DNA from: Streptacidiphilus rugosus AM-16
GTDB taxonomy: Bacteria; Actinomycetota; Actinomycetes; Streptomycetales; Streptomycetaceae
Reading direction: 5' to 3'
DNA: 64,000 nt
Assembly (NCBI RefSeq): GCF_000744655.1
Contig: NZ_JQMJ01000004.1
Location: 62,001 to 126,000, forward strand
Below, one piece after another: positions 48,633 to 56,664 of this stretch. The notes beneath the pieces are model-generated. The model was not told where the DNA came from, searched no databases, and saw only the letters and a program-made list of their open reading frames with translations. The position numbers and the translations under genes are program-made. Position 1 is the first letter of the stretch; every line of letters starts with the position of its first letter.

Positions 48633-49948
48633 ACCCCGCCGTCGCACCCGGCGCACCCACCCGGCAGGCCACCTCGCCGCGCCGGGTACCCCCGCTCCGA
48701 GTCGCCGCGTTCCGGAGCCTGTGGACCGGGGACGCCGTCGCGCGCCTGGGCCACCAGATCGCGCAGTTCCTGCTCCCGCTGCTGGCCGCCACCGCGCTGC
48801 ACGGCACGGCGTTCGAGGTCGGGGCGGTCTCCGCGGCGCAGTTCGTGCCGGTCGTCGTGCTGTCGCCGGCGGCGGGTTCCCTCGCCGGCCGCATGCCCAC
48901 CCGGACCCTGCTGGTGGCCTGCAACCTGCTGCGCGGCGTCGCGACAGCGGTCCTCGCGGCCCTCTGCCTCGTCACCGGCCTGAGCTTCTGGCCGCTGGTC
49001 TGCGTCGCGGTCGTCGTCGGATCCGCCGCGGTGTTCCACGACATCGGCTACGACGCGGCGGCTCCCCGGCTCCTCTCCGGCAACCAGCTGACCGCGGGCA
49101 ACGGCCTCTTCGAAGCGAGCTACTCGGCGGCGCAGCTGGCGGGACCCGCACTGGCCGGGTACGGAGCACGCCGCCTCGGTCTCACCCCGACGGCCTCGGT
49201 GGTCACGGCGCTCTTCCTCGCCGCCATCGTCCTCTTCCGGACCGTGCGCCTCCCGGCTCCCGCCGCAGGCGGCGACGGCACGCCGAGCGGGATCACGATG
49301 CGGGCGGGGCTGGACTTCGTGCGCCGTAACAGGTCCCTTCGCGACCTGTGTCTGCAGTCCGCGCTGTTCAACCTCCACGAGCAGGCGTTCCTGACCGCTT
49401 TCATGATCTACGGGATCCGGTCCCTGCACCTGTCCGGGGGCGCGATTGGGACGGTGCTCGGGGTCGGCGGCGGCGCGGCCCTGGTCGGCTCACTGGTCGT
49501 CGGAAGGGTCGGGCCCCGGATGCACGCAGGAGCGGTGGTCTGCGGATCCCTGATCGTCGCCGGCCTCTCGCTGCTGGCGGGATGCGTGCTGGCCAGGTTC
49601 GCTCCGGCCGAGGCCGTGCTGGCGGTGGCCTTCGTCGTCAACGGCGTCGCCCTGGCGGCCTACAACGTGTTCGCGCTGAGCTTCCGTTCGGCCCTTCCCC
49701 CGCCGCAGTACCTGGGCGCCGTCACCGCGGTCTACCGGCTGGTCGCGATGGCTCCGCTGCCGCTGGGGGCACTGCTGGGCGGGGCGCTCCTCGACGCGCT
49801 GGGCGGCTCGGCCGCCCTGGTGCTGGTCACCGGATCGCTGACGCTCACCTCCCTGCGCCTGCTGCGTTCTCCGCTGCGCCGGACGCGCACCGTGGACGCC
49901 GGTGCGGAGCGGTCCGCTTCGGAGGTCAGCCCCGAAGCAGACCGCTGA
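48629..49948 (+). CDS. MFS-family exporter
   Basis: This 439-aa protein has about twelve helices: FRSLWTGDAVARLGHQIAQFLLPLLA at the N-terminus, DIGYDAAAPRLLSGNQLTAGNGLFEASYS, and PPPQYLGAVTAVYRLVAMAPLPLGALLGG. This pattern is shared by MFS exporters in antibiotic clusters (EntS/MFS_3 type). Its ATG overlaps the stop of the MocR-like gene. Its tail overlaps the convergent small membrane gene by 23 bases. Confidence 0.83.
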   Translation: MNPAVAPGAPTRQATSPRRVPPLRVAAFRSLWTGDAVARLGHQIAQFLLPLLAATALHGTAFEVGAVSAAQFVPVVVLSPAAGSLAGRMPTRTLLVACNLLRGVATAVLAALCLVTGLSFWPLVCVAVVVGSAAVFHDIGYDAAAPRLLSGNQLTAGNGLFEASYSAAQLAGPALAGYGARRLGLTPTASVVTALFLAAIVLFRTVRLPAPAAGGDGTPSGITMRAGLDFVRRNRSLRDLCLQSALFNLHEQAFLTAFMIYGIRSLHLSGGAIGTVLGVGGGAALVGSLVVGRVGPRMHAGAVVCGSLIVAGLSLLAGCVLARFAPAEAVLAVAFVVNGVALAAYNVFALSFRSALPPPQYLGAVTAVYRLVAMAPLPLGALLGGALLDALGGSAALVLVTGSLTLTSLRLLRSPLRRTRTVDAGAERSASEVSPEADR

Positions 49949-50276
49949 GGGCCGCTGCCAGGACCGACGCCCAGGCCAGACCGACACCGAGCGCCAGTTG
50001 CAGGGCCCTTCGCCGCCTCGTCCTGACGGCGAGCAGCACGGCGTGCACCCCGCTGGTGACACAGGCCGCGGTGAGGGTGCTGAGCCCGATGACGGCCGCC
50101 ACGGACGCCTTCTGGTGCACGGACCGATGGGCGGCCTCCGTGAGGACCACTGTGAGCAGCACACCGAGCGCGAGGAAGAAGACCCCCTCGACCAGAGGCC
50201 CGGCGGCGACCAGGCGGCGCGGCCGGATCCACTGCACGATCAGGGCGTCGGCGCGAAGCCGGTCCGGCCCGGTCAC
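49926..50276 (-). CDS. Small 116-aa membrane protein
   Basis: Three hydrophobic segments are visible (LVEGVFFLALGVLLTVVL; VAAVIGLSTLTAACVTSGVH; ALQLALGVGLAWASVLAAAL). The GTG start overlaps the stop of the GNAT-ferredoxin gene, so it is the last member of the minus-strand operon with the diiron oxidase and ligases A2/B2. Family not recognised. It might anchor or assist an oxidation or export step. Confidence 0.6.
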   Translation of the reverse strand: MTGPDRLRADALIVQWIRPRRLVAAGPLVEGVFFLALGVLLTVVLTEAAHRSVHQKASVAAVIGLSTLTAACVTSGVHAVLLAVRTRRRRALQLALGVGLAWASVLAAALSGLLRG

Positions 50277-51061
50277 AGGTCCAGCACCAGATCGCTCACC
50301 GGCGTGGCGGTGCACAGCAGCATCTCGCTCTCCTCCAGCTCGGCACAGGGCCGGGTGTGGCAACTGACGGTGCCTCGGGTCAGCGACGTCCGGCAGGTTC
50401 CGCAGACCCCGGCCCAGCACCGCGAGTCGACCTCGATCCCGTGGTGGTCCGCGAACTGCAGGAGCGAGTCGAACCGCGGGTCCCAGCGGTGTGCGGTACC
50501 CGAGCGCGCGAAGCGGACCGTCAGTCCGGCGATCCGGCCCAGGACGTCCGGGGCGTCGAAGCCGCCGGTGGTGGTGCGACCCAGCGGCACCGAGCCCCGA
50601 GCCGGCCCGGTGCGCCCGGCGCCGCCTGCCGGAAGTCCGGCGGCGTCGAGCCGCTCGAAGCCGTGGCGCTCGAACCAGCCTGCCGCCGTCCCCGAGAACA
50701 GGACGACCTCCCGGACCGCCCGGGCGTGCAGCTCGGCGAGCAGGCTCGCCAGCAGCACGCCGCCGAACGCCCGGCCACGCAGGCCCTCATGGACGGCGAA
50801 GTTGTAGATCTCGGCGCGACCGCCGCAGCGTGCCGCACCGGCGCACGCCACCAGGGTCCCGTCGGCCTCCAGGACGAAGAAGTCACCCACCCGCTCCTCG
50901 TACTCGGTCCGGCGGCGCGGAAGGAGGGCACCGGCGGCGACGTGGGGCGCGGACAGGTCCAGGATCCCGTCCACGTCCTCCGGCCGGGCCGGCCGGAAGG
51001 CCACGTCGAGCAGTTCCTCTCCGCCCCTGCTGAGCTGCAGGACCGCTGCCGCGGTGATCAT
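50273..51061 (-). CDS. GNAT acyltransferase fused to a [2Fe-2S] ferredoxin
   Basis: This 262-aa fusion has residues about 15-140 as a GNAT fold (FRPARPEDVDGILDL, YNFAVHEGLRGRAFGGVLLASLLAELH, WFERHGFERL; resembling N-acetylglutamate-synthase-type domains). Residues about 170-262 form a plant-type ferredoxin with cysteines C-x4-C-x2-C (CWAGVCGTC) and a final LLC, like the reductase-associated ferredoxins of oxygenases. It is coupled by ATGA overlap to ligase A2 and belongs to the operon of the diiron oxidase, which needs two electrons per turnover. The ferredoxin half is a likely electron donor to it. The acyl acceptor of the GNAT half is unknown. Confidence 0.85.
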   Translation of the reverse strand: MITAAAVLQLSRGGEELLDVAFRPARPEDVDGILDLSAPHVAAGALLPRRRTEYEERVGDFFVLEADGTLVACAGAARCGGRAEIYNFAVHEGLRGRAFGGVLLASLLAELHARAVREVVLFSGTAAGWFERHGFERLDAAGLPAGGAGRTGPARGSVPLGRTTTGGFDAPDVLGRIAGLTVRFARSGTAHRWDPRFDSLLQFADHHGIEVDSRCWAGVCGTCRTSLTRGTVSCHTRPCAELEESEMLLCTATPVSDLVLDL

Positions 51062-52350
51062 ACGGCCCCCTCCCCCACCGCGAGCAGCACCGACGACTCC
51101 CGGGCGGGCAGGGCCGCTTCCTCGCGGGCGGGCAGCGGCTCGGCCGTCACGACGTACCGCTCGAAGATCTGCAGCACGGCCTGACGCACCTCGGCCTGGT
51201 CGCGGCCGCGCAGCCGGAACCGGCCCCCGACGTGCCAGTAACCGCCCGTGCCGTCGAACACGTCGCCGACCGCCGGGCTGATCTCCTCGTAGACCTGCGG
51301 GATCCCACCGCCCAGACCCCGCACGTCCGTGATCCGGCTGGGCAACGGTCGGGGCTCGGGCATGAGCGCCCAGCCTCCCGCGCGGTACTCGTCGAACTCC
51401 TCGGGAGCGGTCCGCGACGGCAACCCGAGGGTGGCGCGGAAGGCCTCCTCCATCAGGTCGATCCCGTACAGGTCCCGGTGGATGAACGCGACCTCGGCGC
51501 CGCCGGGCCGAAGCCCCACCTCCAGGAAGACCAGCTCGCCCGCGGCGGTGCGGATGAGCTCCAGATGGAAGGGCCCGTCCGTCAGGGCGAGGGCGTCCAG
51601 GCAGTCGGCCGCGAAGGAGAGGACCTGGTCGCGCAGCGGTCCGGGGTCGAGCAGGACCGAACCCAACGGCGTGCCGTGGGCGAAGTCGAGACAGGTGTTG
51701 ACGTACGCGGAGGCGCTCACGAAGTGGAAGGCACCGCCCCGCCGGACGCCGTCGACGTGGTGGATGTCCCCCTCCACGTACTCCTCGCACTCGTAGTCGC
51801 GCGGGTCGACGGACGCCAGGGCCCGCTCCAGCCGAGCGGCGTCGGCCGCGCGGACCACGCCGCTGGACGCGGCGCCGGCCCGCGGCTTCAGGATGACGGG
51901 CATGCCCACTTCGGCCTCCACCCGGGAGGCGGTGAACGTGTCGTCCAGCTCGCGGAAGCGCGGCACGCGCACGCCCGCGGCGGCGACAAGCTCCTTCATC
52001 CAGACCTTGTCCCTGAAGGTCAGCACGAACTCCGGCGCCCAGCCCGCCACGCCCAGCTCGGCCCGCAGTTCGGACGCGGTGTGCAGGTCGAACTCGGACA
52101 GACCCACGATGCCGGCGGGCTTCCCGTGGCGCGCGACCAGTCGCCGGGCCACCGGGAGCACCGTGGCCAGGTCCAGGCTCTCCACCACGACGGTGTCGAC
52201 CGCGCCCGCGGTGTCGAGCACGTCCAGTCCGGCGGCGAGGGTGATGTAGGCGAGGCGGCAGCTGCCGCGGTCGACGAACCGGTGGTACTCGCCGAACTCG
52301 TCGTCGTAGCGGTTCAGGACCAGGTACAGCGGTGACATCTGCTCACTCAA
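51058..52350 (-). CDS. ATP-grasp ligase A2
   Basis: This 430-aa paralogue of ligase A1 has LYLVLNRYDDEFGEYHRF, VGLSEFDLHTASELR, FRDKVWMKELVAAAG, ATP lysine in VILKPRAGAASSG (about residues 158-170), YECEEYVEGDIHHVDG and FLEVGLRPGGAEVAFI (about 275). All ATP-grasp motifs are intact. It is the second ligase of an operon B2-A2-GNAT/ferredoxin, overlapping B2 by 8 bases. The carboxyl donor is probably different from A1; substrates unknown. Confidence 0.85.
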   Translation of the reverse strand: MSEQMSPLYLVLNRYDDEFGEYHRFVDRGSCRLAYITLAAGLDVLDTAGAVDTVVVESLDLATVLPVARRLVARHGKPAGIVGLSEFDLHTASELRAELGVAGWAPEFVLTFRDKVWMKELVAAAGVRVPRFRELDDTFTASRVEAEVGMPVILKPRAGAASSGVVRAADAARLERALASVDPRDYECEEYVEGDIHHVDGVRRGGAFHFVSASAYVNTCLDFAHGTPLGSVLLDPGPLRDQVLSFAADCLDALALTDGPFHLELIRTAAGELVFLEVGLRPGGAEVAFIHRDLYGIDLMEEAFRATLGLPSRTAPEEFDEYRAGGWALMPEPRPLPSRITDVRGLGGGIPQVYEEISPAVGDVFDGTGGYWHVGGRFRLRGRDQAEVRQAVLQIFERYVVTAEPLPAREEAALPARESSVLLAVGEGAV

Positions 52351-53593
52351 AGCGCACCGCCCCGGCCAGGACCGCGCGGCGCTGCTGCGCCTCGGCGACG
52401 GAGTCGGCGGTGAAGACCACGTGGCCGAGGCGGCCGCGGAAGTCCTCCAGCGGCGGCACGGCGTCCCCGGGAGCCAGGTAGAGCTCCGCCTCGAGGACGC
52501 CCTCGGAGCGCAGCAGGGAGTCCCAGCCCTCGACCCGGGTCAGCGTCGTCAGCTCCGGAGCGGTGAAGAAGTGGATGGCCGCGCACTTCACGGCGGGCGC
52601 CACGGCCGCGGCCACCTGCTCGGGGGGCAGGCTGAGGTAGGACGCCAGCATGATCCTCGGCAGGCTGGTGCCGGTGGCGAGGGCGATGAGGTCGCAGATG
52701 TGGTCCCCGGCCAGCCGGGCGGCCATCTCGATCAGGACCGGTCGGCCGTCGGGCAGGCGCAGCTCGCCGTGGAAGGGGCCGAAGGTCACCCCCAGGGCGC
52801 GGCAGACGTCGGCGACGTAGCTCTCGATCGCCGCCCGGACCTCCGGGTCGAGCTCGGTCCCTACGGTGTGGCCGACCTCGACGAAGCTGGGCTCGGGACC
52901 GAGCTCCTTGGCGGTCACAGAGACGATCACCACCTCGTCGTCGACGACATAGCCCTCGACGCTGACCTCGGGCCCCGCCAGGTACTCCTCCAGCAGCACC
53001 CGGCCGTCGAGTCCACGTCCCAGATCGGTGCGCGGGTCCTGCCGCATCCAGGCGTAGGCGGCGTGCAGTTCGGCGAGCGAGTTCACCCGGCTGACGTGGA
53101 CGCTGCCCGCCGAGCGGGTCGGCTTGAGGACGGCGGGGAAGCCGACCAGGCGGGCGGCTGCCTCCAGTTCGGCGCCGTTCCCGGCGCGGGCGTAGCGGGG
53201 CACCCGCAGCCCGGCCGCGTCAAGCGCGTCCCGCATCAGGGACTTGTCGCGAAGCCGGCGGGCCGCGTCGACGGCCAGTCCCCGCACGCCGAGGCGGGCG
53301 GCCAGGCGCGCGGCGGTGTCGACGTAGAACTCGAAGCCGGGGACGACCGCGGTGACGGGGTGCTCGGCGTGGAGTTCGAGCACCGCGTCCGTGAGCGCCG
53401 CCTCGTCGTTCGTGTCGACGCGCAGGAGGTGGTCGGTCCGGTCGCGCAGGGCGGCGGACAGGGTGCGGTCCCCCTGGTCGAAGGTGGCGACCACGACCTC
53501 GACCCCCAGCTCGCGGGCGGCGTCGAGCACGGCGAGGCTCGATCCGACCGGCTCGACCACCAGCAGCCGGGCGTCCCGGCGCGGCTCACGCAC
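52343..53593 (-). CDS. ATP-grasp ligase B2
   Basis: This 416-aa paralogue of B1 has LLVVEPVGSSLAVLDAARELG, VVPGFEFYVDTAARLAARLG, LRDKSLMRDALDAAG, AVLKPTRSAGSVHV (ATP lysine about residue 152), LAGPEVSVEGYVV, FVEVGHTVGTE and LIEMAARLAGDHICDLI (about 293). EMAAR with DHI is typical of L-amino-acid/carnosine-type ligases. The GTG start overlaps the stop of the diiron oxidase gene by 8 bases, so oxidation and ligation are probably successive steps of one pathway. Confidence 0.86.
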   Translation of the reverse strand: MREPRRDARLLVVEPVGSSLAVLDAARELGVEVVVATFDQGDRTLSAALRDRTDHLLRVDTNDEAALTDAVLELHAEHPVTAVVPGFEFYVDTAARLAARLGVRGLAVDAARRLRDKSLMRDALDAAGLRVPRYARAGNGAELEAAARLVGFPAVLKPTRSAGSVHVSRVNSLAELHAAYAWMRQDPRTDLGRGLDGRVLLEEYLAGPEVSVEGYVVDDEVVIVSVTAKELGPEPSFVEVGHTVGTELDPEVRAAIESYVADVCRALGVTFGPFHGELRLPDGRPVLIEMAARLAGDHICDLIALATGTSLPRIMLASYLSLPPEQVAAAVAPAVKCAAIHFFTAPELTTLTRVEGWDSLLRSEGVLEAELYLAPGDAVPPLEDFRGRLGHVVFTADSVAEAQQRRAVLAGAVRFE

Positions 53594-54284
53594 GGGAGAC
53601 CGCCCGGACCGCGGTGGCGGCGTGGAGCTCGGCGAAATAGTCGCCGATCAGGTCCACGTAGGTGGCAAGGTCCGCGTAGGCCTGCTCCGCTGTTCCGAAG
53701 CGGGCGACCGCGCGGGAGACCGTACGGAACATCAGCTCGTCGTGGTCGTGCGCCTCGTCGAAGTCCAGGTGGGTCTGGGTGCCCCGGACGAACTCGCGGC
53801 CGAACTCCTCGGCCGCCTTGTCGGTGATGACCTGGTTGTACCGGTCCGAGTACCACTCCACGAACCAGTCCCACAGGGTGGTGGGCGCGGGGCCCCGGGT
53901 GTCCGCCGCGAGGCGCAGGTATCCCATCAGCTTGGCCGTCGAGGGGAACACCGGGGTCGCGTTGAGCGCGTCGATCCCGACGCCGAACCTGGCCAGGTCC
54001 CGGGTGAACATGCCCTCGTGGCCGAACTCCTCGGCGAGGTACTGCGCGAGGCGGGCCGCCAGGGTGTCGTCCTGCGACCCGACCTTGAAGAGGGCGTACG
54101 TGTCGACCTCGTTGTTGAGCCGGATCCGCAGCACCGTCTCCGTCATGTGCCGTACGTAGTAGTCCCGTTCGATCCACTCACCGGAGTGCAGCTCCCGCAT
54201 GCGGGGCACCCGCTCGAACTGGCGCTCCATCAACTCGGCAGCCAAGGACTCGAGCCGCGCCCGATCCAATGCCACACCCGACAT
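53586..54284 (-). CDS. Haem-oxygenase-like diiron oxidase (HDO)
   Basis: This 232-aa all-helical protein carries candidate iron ligands Glu49, Glu86, His89, Glu143 and the diagnostic HxxxDxxH helix His172-Asp176-His179 (HLDFDEAHDHDE). HDOs such as the SznF central domain, RohS, BesC and UndA use O2 and two electrons to N-oxygenate amines/guanidines or cleave C-C bonds. It opens an operon followed by ligases B2 and A2 and the GNAT-ferredoxin fusion. N-oxygenation of an amino acid later condensed by the ligases is the favoured inference; C-C cleavage is the alternative. Confidence 0.8.
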   Translation of the reverse strand: MSGVALDRARLESLAAELMERQFERVPRMRELHSGEWIERDYYVRHMTETVLRIRLNNEVDTYALFKVGSQDDTLAARLAQYLAEEFGHEGMFTRDLARFGVGIDALNATPVFPSTAKLMGYLRLAADTRGPAPTTLWDWFVEWYSDRYNQVITDKAAEEFGREFVRGTQTHLDFDEAHDHDELMFRTVSRAVARFGTAEQAYADLATYVDLIGDYFAELHAATAVRAVSRA

Positions 54285-54448
54285 CGAAACCTCCCTCGTG
54301 AACGGACCTCCAGCCTCCCGCCGGTCCCGATCCGCTCACAGAGCCAAACCCGCACCCATGGCCCTGTCCACCGCGCTGCTCCGCGCGGTGCGAGGGCGCC
54401 CAGGCTCCGGGCTCGGGGCTCGGGCTCGGGGCCGGCGCGGCCTGCGGG

Positions 54449-55141
54449 TCAGCGCGGCCGGGGAGCGACGCCGGGCAGTGTGCGGCCGCCGTTGCGGGCG
54501 ACGTGGGCACGCAGCACCGGATCCTCGCCGACGGCCACCGGGTGGCCGACCGCGCGCAGCAGCTCCAGATCCGAGGCGTGGTCGCCGTAGGCGAAGCAGT
54601 CGGCCGCGTCGACGCCGTGCTTCGCGGCCCAGGACGCGACGAGGCGCCCCTTGGCAGCGCCGATCATCGGCTCCACGATCGCGCCGGTCATCCGCCCGTC
54701 CTCGACCACGGGCTCGGTGCCGAAGGCCGCGTCCGCGCCGAGGTGCCTGACCACCGGGTCCAGGCAGGCGAAGAAGGAACCGGACACCACCACGGTCCGG
54801 TGTCCCTCGGCCCGGTGCCGGTCCAGGGCGGAGACCCCGGGCTCATGGAAGAAGCCCCCCGCGGCCAGCTGCCGCCGGAACCACTCCTCGCCGCACGCCG
54901 CCAGGTCGGCCACCGACTCCCCCGCGAACCGGGCGTAGAAGGCCCGGTTCGCCTCCTCACGTCCGCCGCCCCTGACCCCCACCTGCCGGATGTCCGCGAC
55001 GACGCGCTCGTACTCCCCGGCGGGCCGCCCGGTGGCCGCCAGGTGATGGCGGAGAAAGCTCAGCAGGGTCGTGTGGGCCACCAGCGTCTCGTCGAGGTCG
55101 AAGAACGCCGCCCGTCGGACGGCTTCTGCGGCGGCTGTCAC
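54449..55141 (-). CDS. HAD-superfamily (SerB-like, subclass IB) phosphatase
   Basis: A 230-aa protein with the nucleophile motif AFFDLDETLV (DxDxT), TVVVSGSFFACLDPVV (motif II), Lys in AAKGRL and CFAYGDHASDLELL (motif IV). HAD-IB enzymes dephosphorylate phosphoserine and similar small phosphates. GTG 55141 follows AGGAG with good spacing and was preferred to an upstream ATG at 55189. The 164-base gap before the HDO gene holds GGGCTC repeats and no obvious promoter. As SbnA uses phosphoserine, the phosphatase may act on a related phosphorylated intermediate; weak inference. Confidence 0.82.
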   Translation of the reverse strand: MTAAAEAVRRAAFFDLDETLVAHTTLLSFLRHHLAATGRPAGEYERVVADIRQVGVRGGGREEANRAFYARFAGESVADLAACGEEWFRRQLAAGGFFHEPGVSALDRHRAEGHRTVVVSGSFFACLDPVVRHLGADAAFGTEPVVEDGRMTGAIVEPMIGAAKGRLVASWAAKHGVDAADCFAYGDHASDLELLRAVGHPVAVGEDPVLRAHVARNGGRTLPGVAPRPR

Positions 55142-55302
55142 GGAGCGCTCCTCACTGGGACGTTCGGCCGTCGGCCGATTCAGCAGCACACCCTAGCCCG
55201 CGGCCGGCGCGGACAGGGGGCGGTGCGTTCGGGCGTGCGCCGCCGCCGGGACCTGTCAGGCCGTCTGTGACAAAGCGCCCGGGACCGGGCGACAATCCAG
55301 CC

Positions 55303-55887
55303 ATGGATGACGCGTTCACACTTCTGCTACGGGCGGCCGACCTGCTGCCGGAGGACGCTGCGGCAGAGAACGGCCGGACCGTCGAGAATGTCCGCGAGGA
55401 GATCGCGTTCCAGGAGTGGGAATTGGCGCTCGACGGGCTCATCGAGATCGCGGATGTCCCTCCCGTGCCGGTCGCCTTCTGGGAGATGCTCGCCGAGGCC
55501 GCCGGGCAGATGATGCTCGACCGCAGCCGCCGTTGGTGCGAGTGGCGGGCATGGGAAGTCAGGCACGGCACGGTCCGCGCGACGCTGGCCCTGGTGGGCG
55601 CCGACGAGGGCGGCCGCCGGACCGCCTTCGCGGGAGATGGCCGGCTGAGGCCTCTGTGGGACATCGGCAACCGGACCGCGGACGGACGACAGGATCTGAA
55701 CATCGCCAGGCTGTGGGTGGAGTTCACGCCGCAACTCGGCCCCGGGGAGACTGCCGACATCCGTCTGGCTCCCCTGCAACCCGAGCGGTGGCGGCACCTG
55801 AAGCCCGGTGACATGATCACCATGCACGAGGCCCAGCCGGTCGCCGGCCTCGCCGAGATCATCGAGGTTCTGCCGCCTCGCGTCTGA
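55303..55887 (+). CDS. Hypothetical protein with EF-Tu-domain-2-like C-terminus
   Basis: This 194-aa protein has an N-terminal helical part (MDDAFTLLLRAADLLP to about residue 80), resembling small contact-immunity proteins of the MafI kind, then a beta-barrel-like region (GRRTAFAGDGRLRPLWDIGN; LWVEFTPQLGPGETADIRLAPL; KPGDMITMHEAQPVAGLAEI) reminiscent of EF-Tu domain 2. Common as a lone chromosomal gene in streptomycetes. Function unknown; it probably lies outside the cluster. Confidence 0.65.
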   Translation: MDDAFTLLLRAADLLPEDAAAENGRTVENVREEIAFQEWELALDGLIEIADVPPVPVAFWEMLAEAAGQMMLDRSRRWCEWRAWEVRHGTVRATLALVGADEGGRRTAFAGDGRLRPLWDIGNRTADGRQDLNIARLWVEFTPQLGPGETADIRLAPLQPERWRHLKPGDMITMHEAQPVAGLAEIIEVLPPRV

Positions 55888-56034
55888 GCGGGCCGGACGG
55901 CACAGGCGAGAGGGCCGGCAGTCGTGCAGCCGTCAGTCGCCACCGAGCCGGTCAGGGACGGCCTGCGGAGGGCGTACCTTTCCGGTTGACCATCTGAACA
56001 CCGGCCATGTCGTCGAGCGCGAGAGGCAGCCTGC

Positions 56035-56523
56035 ATGAACCGCCACGACATCCTGTCGGCCCCGGACGAGCACGTCCGCTTCGCGGTCTACCTCGACAGG
56101 CTGCAGCAGGTCGCCGACGCGGACGAGGTCGAGCTGGTCGGCCGCGTGCTCACCGATCCGCACCGGACGATGGCCCAGTCCGCGGTCCTGCGGCACCTTG
56201 ACCGTCGAGCCGCCGACCTCCTCTCCGATCCTGCGTACGAGGAGTGGGCGCAGGCGATGACCCGGGCCACGATCGACAACCCCTTCCTGGCCCGGCGCCT
56301 GCGGGAGTGGGCGCTCTTCCGCGCCGTCACGCTCGAGCTGCCCTGGCGGCCGGACGACCTGCTCGCGTCGTCCGACTGGCTCCAGCTCAAGACCGCCGCC
56401 GGGACGAACACCGAGGCCGTCGAGATCCTCGCCGAAGCCGGCCGCACCAAGCGGATCCGCAGCACCGCCAAGTCCGGCATCGGACACCGGGACGGTCGAA
56501 GTCGCCTGTCTCTGGTCCGATGA
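56035..56523 (+). CDS. Hypothetical 162-aa helical protein
   Basis: All-helical, soluble, no catalytic motif; HRTMAQSAVLRHLDRRAADLL and DNPFLARRLREWALFRAVTLELPW suggest a HEAT-like or adaptor fold. The last 20 residues after RSTAKSGIGH look less constrained. Start at ATG 56035 with a weak AGGCAG upstream. Not recognised. Confidence 0.6.
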   Translation: MNRHDILSAPDEHVRFAVYLDRLQQVADADEVELVGRVLTDPHRTMAQSAVLRHLDRRAADLLSDPAYEEWAQAMTRATIDNPFLARRLREWALFRAVTLELPWRPDDLLASSDWLQLKTAAGTNTEAVEILAEAGRTKRIRSTAKSGIGHRDGRSRLSLVR

Positions 56524-56664
56524 CGTCGTTCCGAACCCGTTCCCGATGGACTTCACCTTCGAGCCGGGGGCATCCGAACCCGCCAGCTCGGTGTGAGTCG
56601 AGGCCGCCGAGACTGGCTGCCGCCACGCCGGTACCGCCGCACGGATCCGGGTACGCTCGCAGGC

